64,000 nt of DNA, taken from assembly GCA_035550515.1 (NCBI GenBank), contig DASZOZ010000033.1, forward strand, positions 1-64,000, in the 5' to 3' direction. The DNA comes from DATARH01 sp035550515. GTDB lineage: Bacteria; Pseudomonadota; Alphaproteobacteria; ATCC43930; CGMCC-115725. This document shows positions 25,820-34,169 of the stretch, piece by piece. The stretch's first letter is position 1. The number at the start of each line of letters is the position of its first letter. The position numbers were made by a program, and so were the translations under genes. Under the pieces are notes generated by a model. That model made no database searches, was not told the DNA's origin, and saw only the letters and a program-made list of their open reading frames with translations.

Positions 25820-26980
25820 ATGGCGAACACCTTTCAATTCGACCCGGTCGACCTGCCGCCCAAGTGCAAGAAATTGCGCCAGGAAGTCCGCGCCTTCCTC
25901 AAGCAGGAGATGGACGCCGGCACGTTCAGCCCGCAAGGCAAACGCGGCGACAACGCCGCCGCCTTCGCGCGCAAGGTCGGCGCCAAGGGCTGGATCGGCA
26001 TGACCTGGCCCAAGGAATACGGCGGCGGCGGCCGCACCCAGCTCGAACGCTATGTGGTGACCGAGGAGATGCTGGCGCATCGCGCGCCGACCCGGCACTA
26101 CTCGACCGCCGACCGGCAATCCGGCCCGGTCATCCTGCGTTACGGCCAGGAGGCGGTGAAGCGCGCCATCATCCCGCGCATCGTCTCCGGCGAATTGTGC
26201 TTCTGCATCGGCCTCAGCGAGCCGAATTCCGGCTCGGACGTGTTCGCCGCCTCGACCCGCGCGACCAAGACCGACGGCGGCTGGCTGGTCAACGGCCGCA
26301 AGATCTGGACGTCGAACGCGCACAACGCCGATTACATGATCGGGTTGCTGCGCACCTCGAACCCGACGCCGGAAAACCGCCGCCACGGCCTGACGCAATT
26401 CCTCGTCGACATGAAGTCGCAGGGGATCACCATCCGGCCGATCATCAACCTGACCGGTGCGCACGACTTCAACGAGGTGATCTTCGACGACGTGTTCGTG
26501 CCCGACCTGCACATGATCGGCGAGGTCGACCAGGCCTGGAAGCAGGCAAGCGCCGAACTGGCCTATGAGCGCAGCGGCCCCGACCGCTGGCTCGAAACCT
26601 TGCAGAGCCTCACCGAGCTGGTGCGCGTCGTCGGGCCGGAGCCGAGCGAGCGCCAGGCCGAGGGGATCGGCCGCGAGGTCGCCCATCTGGCCACCATGCG
26701 GCGCATGTCGCTGTCGGTCGCCGGCATGCTGCAGGCGGGCAAGACGCCCGCGGCGGAAGCCTCGATCGTCAAGGACCTCGGGACCAATTTCGAGCAGGCG
26801 CTGCCCAACAAGGTGCGGCTGATGGCGCCGGTGCGCGGCGACAGCGCTCCCGACAGCAACGACGACCGCTTCGAACAGGCGCTCAACTACACGACGCTGA
26901 TCGCCCCCAAGCTGACCATCCAGGGCGGCACCCGCGAAATCCTCCGCGGCATCATCGCCCGCGGGCTGGGCCTGCGGTGA
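25820..26980 (+). CDS. Acyl-CoA dehydrogenase
   Basis: A 386-residue acyl-CoA dehydrogenase. The FAD/substrate segment is CFCIGLSEPNSGSDVFAAST, followed by GWLVNGRKIWTSNAHNADYM, and the end has TIQGGTREILRGIIARGLGL. It is full length and carries the family's middle beta-domain that the upstream partner has in reduced form. The two adjacent genes probably form a mixed tetramer (inference). ATG 25820 is chosen; a TTG at 25799 would add seven residues inside the duplicated 16-bp repeat and is unlikely. A palindromic repeat follows before the acyl-CoA synthetase gene. Confidence 0.9.
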   Translation: MANTFQFDPVDLPPKCKKLRQEVRAFLKQEMDAGTFSPQGKRGDNAAAFARKVGAKGWIGMTWPKEYGGGGRTQLERYVVTEEMLAHRAPTRHYSTADRQSGPVILRYGQEAVKRAIIPRIVSGELCFCIGLSEPNSGSDVFAASTRATKTDGGWLVNGRKIWTSNAHNADYMIGLLRTSNPTPENRRHGLTQFLVDMKSQGITIRPIINLTGAHDFNEVIFDDVFVPDLHMIGEVDQAWKQASAELAYERSGPDRWLETLQSLTELVRVVGPEPSERQAEGIGREVAHLATMRRMSLSVAGMLQAGKTPAAEASIVKDLGTNFEQALPNKVRLMAPVRGDSAPDSNDDRFEQALNYTTLIAPKLTIQGGTREILRGIIARGLGLR

Positions 26981-26990
26981 GTATCTCCCG

Positions 26991-27134
26991 GCGTCATTCC
27001 GGGGCATCGCGCCGCGATGAACCCGGAACCCATGCACACGATCCTTTGCCCTTGATGTACCGACTCCGGCAGCCTGCTGTCGAAGTCCGTGTTCATGGGT
27101 TCCGGGTTCGCGACGGTGTCGCGCCCCGGAACGA
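26991..27134. repeat. Dispersed palindromic repeat (CGTCATTCCGGGG family)
   Basis: Second copy of the 8270-8398 element: GCGTCATTCCGGGGCATCGC on the left, GAACCCATGCACACG inside, CCGTGTTCATGGGTTCCGGG and GCGCCCCGGAACGA on the right. It fills most of the 170-bp gap between the acyl-CoA dehydrogenase and acyl-CoA synthetase genes on the plus strand. Confidence 0.8.
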
Positions 27135-27150
27135 TGGTTGAAAGTGATCC

Positions 27151-29283
27151 ATGCCCGACCTTAGACCCCTGCTTTCCCCGAAAAGCCTGTGCATCGTCGG
27201 CGCGGCGGCCGACGAGACGATCCGCGGCCGGCTGACCAAACAGCTGATCGGCCACGGCTTTGACGGACCGATCTACCCGGTCACGCGCAGCCAGACCGAC
27301 ATCCTCGGCCACAAGGCCTACAAGAGCGTCGGCGAGATCCCCGAGCCGGTCGATCTCGCGGTCATCGTGGTGCCGGCGGCGCATGTGATCTCGACCATCG
27401 AGCAATGCGGCGCCAAGGGCATCCCGGCGGCGGTGATCATTTCCTCGGGTTTTGGCGAGGAGAAGAGCGAGGCGGCGGCGCAGCGCGACGCGCAGCTCCG
27501 GACGCTGGCCGCCAAGCTCGACATGGCGATTTGCGGGCCGAATTCGGAAGGGCTGGTCAACCCGCTGCGCCCGCTGGTGGCGACCTTCAGCCCGGTGTTC
27601 CACGACACCGCCAAGAAGCTGCTGCCGGAGGGCGGCAAGGCCAAGCCGATCGCCGTGTCGTGCCAGTCCGGCGCGCTGACCTTCTCGTTCCTCAGCCGCG
27701 GCGAGGCGCGTCAGCTACGCTTTACGACGCAGGTCAGCTCGGGCAACCAGACCGTGCTCGAAGCGCATGATTATATCGAGGCGGCGATGGAGTCGGGCGC
27801 CGCCGGCATCTTCATGGTCTATCTCGAAGGCATCCGCCAGCCGGCGCGCTTCCGCGCGGTCGCGGACCGCGCGGCGCAGGCCGGCAAGCCGCTGATCGTC
27901 GCCAAGGTCGGCCGTTCCGCCGCCGGACGCCGCGCCGCCGCGTCGCATACCGGAGCGCTCGCGCAATCGGGCGCGATCGACGACGCGATCTTCCGCCATC
28001 ACGGCATCATCCGCGGCGAAGACATCGACCACATGCTCGACATGGCGGCCGCCTTCGCGTTCTGCAAATTGCCCAAGGGCAACCGCGTCGCGATCATCAC
28101 CGGCTCGGGCGGCAGCGCGGTATGGATGGCCGACATCCTGACCACCTACGGGCTCGACGTGCCCGAACTGGAACAGGACATCCAGGACAAGATCATGGCG
28201 ATGCTGCCGAGCTACGCCTCGGCGCTCAACCCGATCGACGCCACGGCGCAGGCGATCGGCGAGGTCGGCTACGCGCCCATCGTCCGGCTGGTGCGGCAAT
28301 CGAAGCGCATCGACACGATCCTGCTGATCTCCTCGGTCGCCAATGAAGCGACCGCGCGCAAGCGCGCCGAGGAGCTGGCCGGCATCGTCGACGAGACCGC
28401 GCAGCCGATCCTGATGGCGACCTACACCACGGCGACGCCGGGTGCGCTCGCGGCCTTCGCCGACAGGGGCATCCCGGCCTATACGTCGATGCCGAGCTGC
28501 GCGCGGGCGATCCGCGCGCTGGCCGATTACGGCCGCTTCCGCGAGCGCATCGCCCGCCGCACCGCGCCCGCCGCGACGCCGGCTTCGGTGCGCGACACGG
28601 TCGCCAAGGCGCTGGCCGAATCGGGCAAGGTGTTGACCGAGGTCCAGTCGAAGGCGCTGCTCGCCGCCTACGGCGTCAAGCGCGTGCCCGAGTTTCTGGC
28701 CACCAGCGAGGATGACGCGAGCGAAGCGGCCGAGCGCATCGGCGGACCGGTGGCGCTGAAGGTGCAGTCGCCGGACATCGCGCACAAGACCGAGGCCGGG
28801 GCGGTGCTGCTCGGCCTCGGCGACGCCGCGGCGGTGCGCAGGGGTTATCGCGAGGTGCTGGCGCGCGCCCGCGCGGCGCAGCCGGGCGCCAGGATCGACG
28901 GCGTACTGGTACAGGCGATGGCGGCGCGGGGGCAGGAGATGATCCTCGGCGTGACCCGCGACGCCACCTTTGGGCCGATGCTGATGGTCGGGCTCGGCGG
29001 CATCCATGTCGAGGTGCTGAAGGATGTCGCCTTCGCCCCGGTGCCGCTCGACGCGGAGGATGCGCAGGCCCTGCTCGCCGAGCTGAAAGGCGCCGCCGTG
29101 CTCGACGGCGTGCGCGGCGCAAAGCCGGCCGACAAGCCGGCGCTGGTCGAGCTGATGGTGGCGCTGTCGCGCTTCGCCGCCGACCACGCCGAGCAGATCG
29201 CCGAAATCGACCTCAACCCGGTCATCGTCCACCCGGAGGACGAGGGGCTTTCCGTGGTCGACGCGCTGATCGTCAAGCGGTGA
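27151..29283 (+). CDS. ADP-forming acyl-CoA synthetase (fused alpha-beta)
   Basis: A 710-residue protein of the NDP-forming acetate--CoA ligase family. The N-terminal CoA-binding domain (LLSPKSLCIVGAAADET) and succinyl-CoA-ligase-like domains follow; the phospho-His region is probably GRRAAASHTGALAQSGAID. The C-terminal ATP-grasp domain has GGPVALKVQSPDIAHKTEAG and ends with IAEIDLNPVIVHPEDEG. The fused order (alpha then beta) is the usual bacterial one. It makes an acyl-CoA from a free acid with ATP, giving ADP and phosphate. Placed after two acyl-CoA dehydrogenases, it likely activates the ring-opened acid. The carboxylic substrate is not known. Confidence 0.9.
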   Translation: MPDLRPLLSPKSLCIVGAAADETIRGRLTKQLIGHGFDGPIYPVTRSQTDILGHKAYKSVGEIPEPVDLAVIVVPAAHVISTIEQCGAKGIPAAVIISSGFGEEKSEAAAQRDAQLRTLAAKLDMAICGPNSEGLVNPLRPLVATFSPVFHDTAKKLLPEGGKAKPIAVSCQSGALTFSFLSRGEARQLRFTTQVSSGNQTVLEAHDYIEAAMESGAAGIFMVYLEGIRQPARFRAVADRAAQAGKPLIVAKVGRSAAGRRAAASHTGALAQSGAIDDAIFRHHGIIRGEDIDHMLDMAAAFAFCKLPKGNRVAIITGSGGSAVWMADILTTYGLDVPELEQDIQDKIMAMLPSYASALNPIDATAQAIGEVGYAPIVRLVRQSKRIDTILLISSVANEATARKRAEELAGIVDETAQPILMATYTTATPGALAAFADRGIPAYTSMPSCARAIRALADYGRFRERIARRTAPAATPASVRDTVAKALAESGKVLTEVQSKALLAAYGVKRVPEFLATSEDDASEAAERIGGPVALKVQSPDIAHKTEAGAVLLGLGDAAAVRRGYREVLARARAAQPGARIDGVLVQAMAARGQEMILGVTRDATFGPMLMVGLGGIHVEVLKDVAFAPVPLDAEDAQALLAELKGAAVLDGVRGAKPADKPALVELMVALSRFAADHAEQIAEIDLNPVIVHPEDEGLSVVDALIVKR

Positions 29284-29488
29284 AAGACAACATCTCAACA
29301 CAGAGGTCGCAAAGGATACGCGGAGGACGCGAAGGCAGCTCGTCCGGCGCGAAGCGCCAAAAAAATCGACAATGAGGCGATGAGGTTTCCGTGGCGCGGA
29401 ATCTCACTGCCTCACCGCCTCCCTGTGAAATTAACGGCGCTTCGCGCCGCACAATCGTGTCGCACGTTCTCTTTTGAGGAGCATTCGA
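29284..29488. other. 205-bp intergenic region, less GC-rich
   Basis: Between the acyl-CoA synthetase and crotonase genes. It begins with an AACACAGAGGTCGCAAAGGA-type motif that resembles CCACAGAGGCACGGAGCACA at 53591, a sequence class often seen as dispersed intergenic debris. The rest holds two imperfect copies of GCGCTTCGCGCC-like inverted words (CGCGAAGCGCC near 29350 and GGCGCTTCGCGCCG near 29430) which could pair. GAGGA at 29477 serves the crotonase start. No further gene seen. Confidence 0.5.
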
Positions 29489-30286
29489 ATGACCGATCTG
29501 GGCACCTACAAGGATATCGGCGTCAGCCTCGACGGGCATGTGGCGACGATCGAAATCCGCCGGCCGCCGCATAATTTCTTCGACAGCGACCTGATCGCCG
29601 AGATCGGCGAGGCGCTCGAACGCATCGACGCGAGCGACGCCTGCCGCGCCAGCGTGCTGTGCGCGGAGGGCCGCTCGTTCTGCGCCGGCGCCGACTTTTC
29701 GAAGCGGATGGACACCGGCACGGTCAACGAGGGCTCGCGCAGCCGGCACGGCAAGCATCTCTACAAGGAGGCGAGCCGCCTGTTCCGCGCCAGGAAGCCG
29801 ATGGTCGGCGCGATCCACGGCCCGGCGATCGGCGGCGGGCTCGGTCTCGCGCTGGTGCCGGATTTTCGCGTCACCTGCAGCGAGGCGCGGTTCAGCGCCA
29901 ATTTCAACCGGCTCGGCTTCCACCCCGGCTTCGGCCTGACCGCGACGCTGCCGCGCCTGGTCGGCGCACAGCAGGCGGCGCTGCTGTTCTACACCGGCCG
30001 GCGCATCCCGGGCGACGAGGCGGTGCGCATCGGCCTCGCCGACCTGCTCGTGCCGCAGGCCGAGGTGCGCCAGGCAGCGCAGGCGCTGGCCCTGGAAATC
30101 GCCCAGTCGTCGCCGTTGGCGGTGCTCTCGACGCGCGAGACGTTGCGCCGCGGCCTCGCCGACGAGATCGACGCGGCCACCGAGCGCGAGCTGGTCGAGC
30201 AGGATTGGCTGCGCCGCACCGAGGATTTCGGTGAGGGCATCAAGGCCTACGCCGAGCGCCGCCTGCCGAATTTCCAGGGCCGATGA
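29489..30286 (+). CDS. Crotonase-family protein (enoyl-CoA hydratase/isomerase-like)
   Basis: A 265-residue crotonase. The oxyanion-hole segments are EGRSFCAGADFSKR and GAIHGPAIGGGLGLALVPDF. However, where rat-type hydratases carry a catalytic Glu after the FxxP segment, this protein reads ANFNRLGFHPGFGLT, and the second Glu position also looks non-acidic. It may therefore be an isomerase, hydrolase or dehydratase of the fold rather than a standard hydratase. GAGGA precedes ATG 29489; an earlier in-frame start is 15 bp upstream. It follows the acyl-CoA synthetase and precedes the molybdenum hydroxylase on the same strand. Confidence 0.85.
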   Translation: MTDLGTYKDIGVSLDGHVATIEIRRPPHNFFDSDLIAEIGEALERIDASDACRASVLCAEGRSFCAGADFSKRMDTGTVNEGSRSRHGKHLYKEASRLFRARKPMVGAIHGPAIGGGLGLALVPDFRVTCSEARFSANFNRLGFHPGFGLTATLPRLVGAQQAALLFYTGRRIPGDEAVRIGLADLLVPQAEVRQAAQALALEIAQSSPLAVLSTRETLRRGLADEIDAATERELVEQDWLRRTEDFGEGIKAYAERRLPNFQGR

Positions 30287-30343
30287 GCGGCGGCCGGTGT
30301 TCGACAGGGACGATGCCGGATAGGCTCGGGGCGAGGTGGATCG

Positions 30344-32689
30344 ATGAACGACGTGACCGTGATCGATTGGGATGAAGACCGGTTCGCCATCGGGCAGCCG
30401 GTGCCGCGCGCGGAAGACCCGGTGCTGATCCGCGGCGAGGGGCATTATTCCGACGATTTCAGCCGGCCCGGCCAGGCCTATGCGGTGATGGTGCGCAGCC
30501 CCTACGCGCATGGCGTGATCCGCGGCGTCGACACGGCGGCGGCGCGGGCGATGCCGGGGGTCCTGGCAGTCTACACGGCGGCCGATCTGGCGGCGGGCGG
30601 CATCACCGCGATGCCGGCGCGCCAGGTGATGAACAACCGCGACGGCACGCCGATGCTGCAGCCGGTGCGCCACGTGCTGGCGACCGACAAGGTGCGGCAT
30701 GTCGGCGAGGCGGTCGCCTGCGTCATCGCCGACAGCATCGCGGCCGCCAAGGACGCGGCCGAGGCGGTCGCGGTCGATATCGACCCGCTGCCGGCGGTCA
30801 CCGAGCCGGCCGATGCCGACGCGGCCGAGGCGCCGCAAATCTATGACGACGTGCCGGGCAATATCGGCCTCGACTTCCATTTCGGCGACAGCGAGCAGGT
30901 CGCCGCGGCCTTTGCCGGCGCGGCGCATGTCACGCGCTTGCGGCTGCGCAACAACCGGGTCGTGGTCAACCCGATGGAGCCGCGCGCCGCGCTCGCCGAA
31001 TACGACGCCGCGCAGCAGCATTGGACGCTCCATGTCGGCTGCCAGGGGGTGTTCGGCTTTCGCAACTACATCGCCCAGGTGCTGGGGGTCGGGCGCGACA
31101 AGGTGCGGGTGGTGACCGACCGGGTCGGCGGCTCATTCGGCATGAAGCAGCCCAACATGCCGGAATATTTCTGCATCCTGCACGGCGCGCGGATGCTCGG
31201 CCGGCCGGTCAAATGGACCGACGAACGTTCGGGCAGCTTCGTCTCCGACACCCACGGCCGCGATCACGCCATGACCGCCGAGCTGGCGCTCGACCGGGAC
31301 GGCAATTTTCTTGCCGTGCGGCTCAACGGCCACGGCAATCTCGGCGCCACCTACGGTGCGCCGGGGCCGTCGACCCGCAACGCCCAGCGCAACACGCTCG
31401 GCGTCTACAAGACGCCGCTGATCGAGGTGAACACCAAATGCGTGTTCACCAACACCACGCCGGTCGGCGCCTATCGCGGCGCCGGCCGCCCCGAGGCGAA
31501 TTACTACATGGAGCGGCTGGTCGACGCCGCGGCGCGCGAGATGGGCATCGACCAGCTCGAGCTGCGCCGCCGCAACCACATCCCGCCCGAGGCGATGCCG
31601 TATAAGAGCCCCAACGGCACCACGTACGACAGCGGCGACTTCACCAACCTGCTGAACAAGGCGGTGGCACTGGCGGACTGGCACGGTTTTCCGCGGCGCA
31701 AGGCGGAGAGCCGGGCGCGCGGCAAGCTGCGCGGCCGCGGCATCAGCGATTATCTCGAACTGACCGGGCCGCCGGGCCGCGAGATGGGCGGCATCCGGTT
31801 CGAGCCGAACGGCGATGTGACGATCGTCACCGGCACGCTCGATTACGGCCAGGGGCATTGGACGCCCTTCGCGCAGGTGCTCGCCGCCCGGCTCGGCATC
31901 CCGTTCCAGCGCATCCGCCTGCTGCAAGGCGACAGCGACGAGCTGATCGCCGGCGGCGGCACCGGCGGCTCGAAATCGCTGATCGTCAGCGGCAACGCGA
32001 TCGTCGGCGCGGCCGACAAGGTCATCGAGCGCGGCAAGCAGATCGCCGCGCATGTGCTCGAAGCGGCGGCGGCCGACATCGAGTTCCGCGCCGGCCGGTT
32101 TGTGATCGCCGGCACCGACCGCTCGGTCGGGCTCATGGAACTCGCGGGCCGGATCAACGCCGGCCTCGACCTGCCGCCGGAGCTGCCGCAGGACCTCGAC
32201 GTGGCCGACATCTATGACGGCCCGCCCTCCGCGTTCCCGAACGGCTGCCATATCGCCGAGGTCGAGGTCGATCCCGATACCGGCGTGGTCGAGGTCGCCA
32301 AATATACTTTCGTCAACGATTTCGGCGTGGTCATCAACCCGTTGCTGGTCGACGGCCAGGCGCATGGCGGCATCGTGCAGGGGATCGGCCAGGCGCTGCG
32401 CGAACGCACGGTCTATGACGAAGACGGCCAGTTGCTGACCGGCTCGTTCATGGATTATGCGATGCCGCGCGCCGATGACGCGCCGTTTTTTGTCCACGAG
32501 TTCCACTCGGTGCCCGCGACCACCAACCCGCTCGGCGCCAAAGGCTGCGGCGAGGCCGGCTGCGCCGGCGCGCTGCCGTCGGTGATGAACGCGCTGGTCG
32601 ACGCGCTGTGGGAGCTCGGCATCAAGCATATCGACATGCCCGCCACCCCGGAGCGCGTCTGGCACGCGATCCACGCGGCCCGGGCTTAG
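30344..32689 (+). CDS. Molybdenum hydroxylase large subunit (xanthine dehydrogenase family, CoxL-like)
   Basis: A 781-residue Mo-binding subunit. It opens with VPRAEDPVLIRGEGHYSDDF and contains DRVGGSFGMKQPNMPEYF, TPVGAYRGAGRPEANYYMER, and the catalytic-Glu end GAKGCGEAGCAGALPSVMNA. The active-site loop is GAYRGAGRPE, so it is not a form-I carbon monoxide dehydrogenase (which has AYRCSFR). Length is normal. These enzymes hydroxylate N-heterocycles, aldehydes or aromatic thioester substrates, using water, and need [2Fe-2S] and FAD subunits. Neither partner is adjacent, which is unusual. The gene follows the crotonase by 57 bp and ends at a palindrome before a convergent gene. Confidence 0.88.
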   Translation: MNDVTVIDWDEDRFAIGQPVPRAEDPVLIRGEGHYSDDFSRPGQAYAVMVRSPYAHGVIRGVDTAAARAMPGVLAVYTAADLAAGGITAMPARQVMNNRDGTPMLQPVRHVLATDKVRHVGEAVACVIADSIAAAKDAAEAVAVDIDPLPAVTEPADADAAEAPQIYDDVPGNIGLDFHFGDSEQVAAAFAGAAHVTRLRLRNNRVVVNPMEPRAALAEYDAAQQHWTLHVGCQGVFGFRNYIAQVLGVGRDKVRVVTDRVGGSFGMKQPNMPEYFCILHGARMLGRPVKWTDERSGSFVSDTHGRDHAMTAELALDRDGNFLAVRLNGHGNLGATYGAPGPSTRNAQRNTLGVYKTPLIEVNTKCVFTNTTPVGAYRGAGRPEANYYMERLVDAAAREMGIDQLELRRRNHIPPEAMPYKSPNGTTYDSGDFTNLLNKAVALADWHGFPRRKAESRARGKLRGRGISDYLELTGPPGREMGGIRFEPNGDVTIVTGTLDYGQGHWTPFAQVLAARLGIPFQRIRLLQGDSDELIAGGGTGGSKSLIVSGNAIVGAADKVIERGKQIAAHVLEAAAADIEFRAGRFVIAGTDRSVGLMELAGRINAGLDLPPELPQDLDVADIYDGPPSAFPNGCHIAEVEVDPDTGVVEVAKYTFVNDFGVVINPLLVDGQAHGGIVQGIGQALRERTVYDEDGQLLTGSFMDYAMPRADDAPFFVHEFHSVPATTNPLGAKGCGEAGCAGALPSVMNALVDALWELGIKHIDMPATPERVWHAIHAARA

Positions 32690-32759
32690 ACTACGAGCGC
32701 ATCCGAGCCGCTCCGATCACGGGAACCCATGAACACCGGCAATTGCCGGCCTTCATTTC

Positions 32760-32828
32760 GTCATCGCCGGGCTTGACCCGGCGATCTCGGCGGCGGTGGA
32801 GATGGCCGGGTCAAGCCCGGCCATGACG
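32760..32828. repeat. GTCATGGCCGGGCTTG-type palindrome
   Basis: Arms CGTCATCGCCGGGCTTGACC and GGTCAAGCCCGGCCATGACG form a long hairpin around a GC-rich centre. Just upstream (32721-32738) is a fragment of the CCCATGAACACC repeat family. Lies between convergent genes (stops at 32689 and 32850) and could act as a two-way terminator. Confidence 0.75.
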
Positions 32829-32849
32829 ATCCGTTGTTCGGATAACGCT

Positions 32850-34004
32850 CTAATCGAACAGCGCGAGGTCGATCGCATCGCCCATCGTGCGGTAGCCGAG
32901 ATCGCTCGGGTGCAGGTGGTCGCCGCAATCGTATGCCGGCAGCATGCGCAGGTGGTTCTCGGGATCGCGCAGCGCCGCGTCGAAATCGACCAGCGCGTCG
33001 AACGCAGTGCCCTCGCGTAGCCAGGCATTGACCGCCTCGCGCACCGCCTCGCGCCGCGCATTCCACGCACCGGGCAGGAAGGTCTCGTTCCAGAACGGCG
33101 TCAGCGTCGCGCCGATCATCTTGATCCCCGCCGATTGGCCGCGCAGCGCGAGCTGCTTGAGGCCGGCGATCATCTGCGGTGCGGTGACCTCCTGCGCCGG
33201 GTCGGCGCTGCGGTTTCTGAGGTCGTTGGTGCCGAGCATGATGACGCAATGGGTGACGCCGGGCTGGGCGACCACGTCGCGGTCGAAGCGGCGCAGCCCG
33301 CTGTCGCCGCGCACGTCGTGCAGGATGCGGTTGCCGCCGAGCCCCTGGTTCATCACCGCGATTGGCCGGCCGCCGTGGTCCTTGGCGCGGGCAACCAGCC
33401 GCCGCGCCAGCTGCGACGGCCAGCTGTGGTGCCCGTCATGCGTCGAGATGTTGGCGTCGGTCAGCGAGTCGCCGACCGCGACGACGCCGAGGGTGTCCGG
33501 CGGGGCGACGACGTCGACGCCGCAGAGGAAATACCAGTCGTCGGTGAGCTTGCCGACCGGCATCACCGGCGCGGCGGCGAAATCGCCCACCGGCGAGATG
33601 TAGTTGGTTTGCCGCGCATAGCGACCGGTGATCCCGAACGTCGCCGGCAGCTCCTGGGGCAGATGGATGCTGACCGCAAGATCGGCGAGCGCCGGCACAG
33701 CGAGCGCGACCGGGTCGCTGACCAGCAGCGCGCCGGCGGCGATCGTCGCGCCCGGCTCGCCGCCGAAAGCGAGCTTGCGGTCGGTCCCCGGCACGATCGC
33801 CGCGCCCTCGCCGCGCAGTGCGACATGCGCCGACCCGATGCGCAGCGGCCGCACACCATAGGCGTTCGAGATGCGCAGGCGGATCGTGCCGCCGCCGAGG
33901 CTGATGCGCGGCGTCATGCGCAGCGTGACATGGGCGAGGGCGGCGCCGTCGGCGGGTGCCGGCGCGGCGGTCCACGTACCCACCCAGTTCGGCTTGCGCT
34001 CCAT
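32850..34004 (-). CDS. SGNH/GDSL-family hydrolase
   Basis: A 384-residue esterase-type protein with an N-terminal beta-sandwich-like region (residues 1-175) and a C-terminal SGNH domain. Block I is VAVGDSLTDANIS with the nucleophile Ser, block II the GLGGNR segment, block III MLGTNDLR, and block V DHLHPSDLG with the catalytic Asp-His pair. Arrangement resembles GDSL lipases and arylesterases fused to a carbohydrate-binding-like module. No convincing signal peptide is seen at this start. It converges on the molybdenum hydroxylase gene and diverges from the binding-protein gene. Substrate unknown. Confidence 0.88.
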   Translation of the reverse strand: MERKPNWVGTWTAAPAPADGAALAHVTLRMTPRISLGGGTIRLRISNAYGVRPLRIGSAHVALRGEGAAIVPGTDRKLAFGGEPGATIAAGALLVSDPVALAVPALADLAVSIHLPQELPATFGITGRYARQTNYISPVGDFAAAPVMPVGKLTDDWYFLCGVDVVAPPDTLGVVAVGDSLTDANISTHDGHHSWPSQLARRLVARAKDHGGRPIAVMNQGLGGNRILHDVRGDSGLRRFDRDVVAQPGVTHCVIMLGTNDLRNRSADPAQEVTAPQMIAGLKQLALRGQSAGIKMIGATLTPFWNETFLPGAWNARREAVREAVNAWLREGTAFDALVDFDAALRDPENHLRMLPAYDCGDHLHPSDLGYRTMGDAIDLALFD

Positions 34005-34169
34005 CTTGCTCCTCCCTCTGCGGCGGCGGCGCGATTCTTGCCGCCGAGTATAGGCGCCGGGACGCGTTGCGAAACAGCGAAGGCTGCCGGCGCCGGGGTA
34101 CGCGCGCTTGTCAGACAGGCGGTGACGGCTATAGTCGCGCTAGCCTCCCGGTTGGATTTGAGGGCGCCG

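Noticed and set aside
33135..34169. N-terminal extension of the binding-protein frame
   Set aside because: It reads antisense through the SGNH hydrolase; the signal peptide at ATG 34170 fixes the true start.
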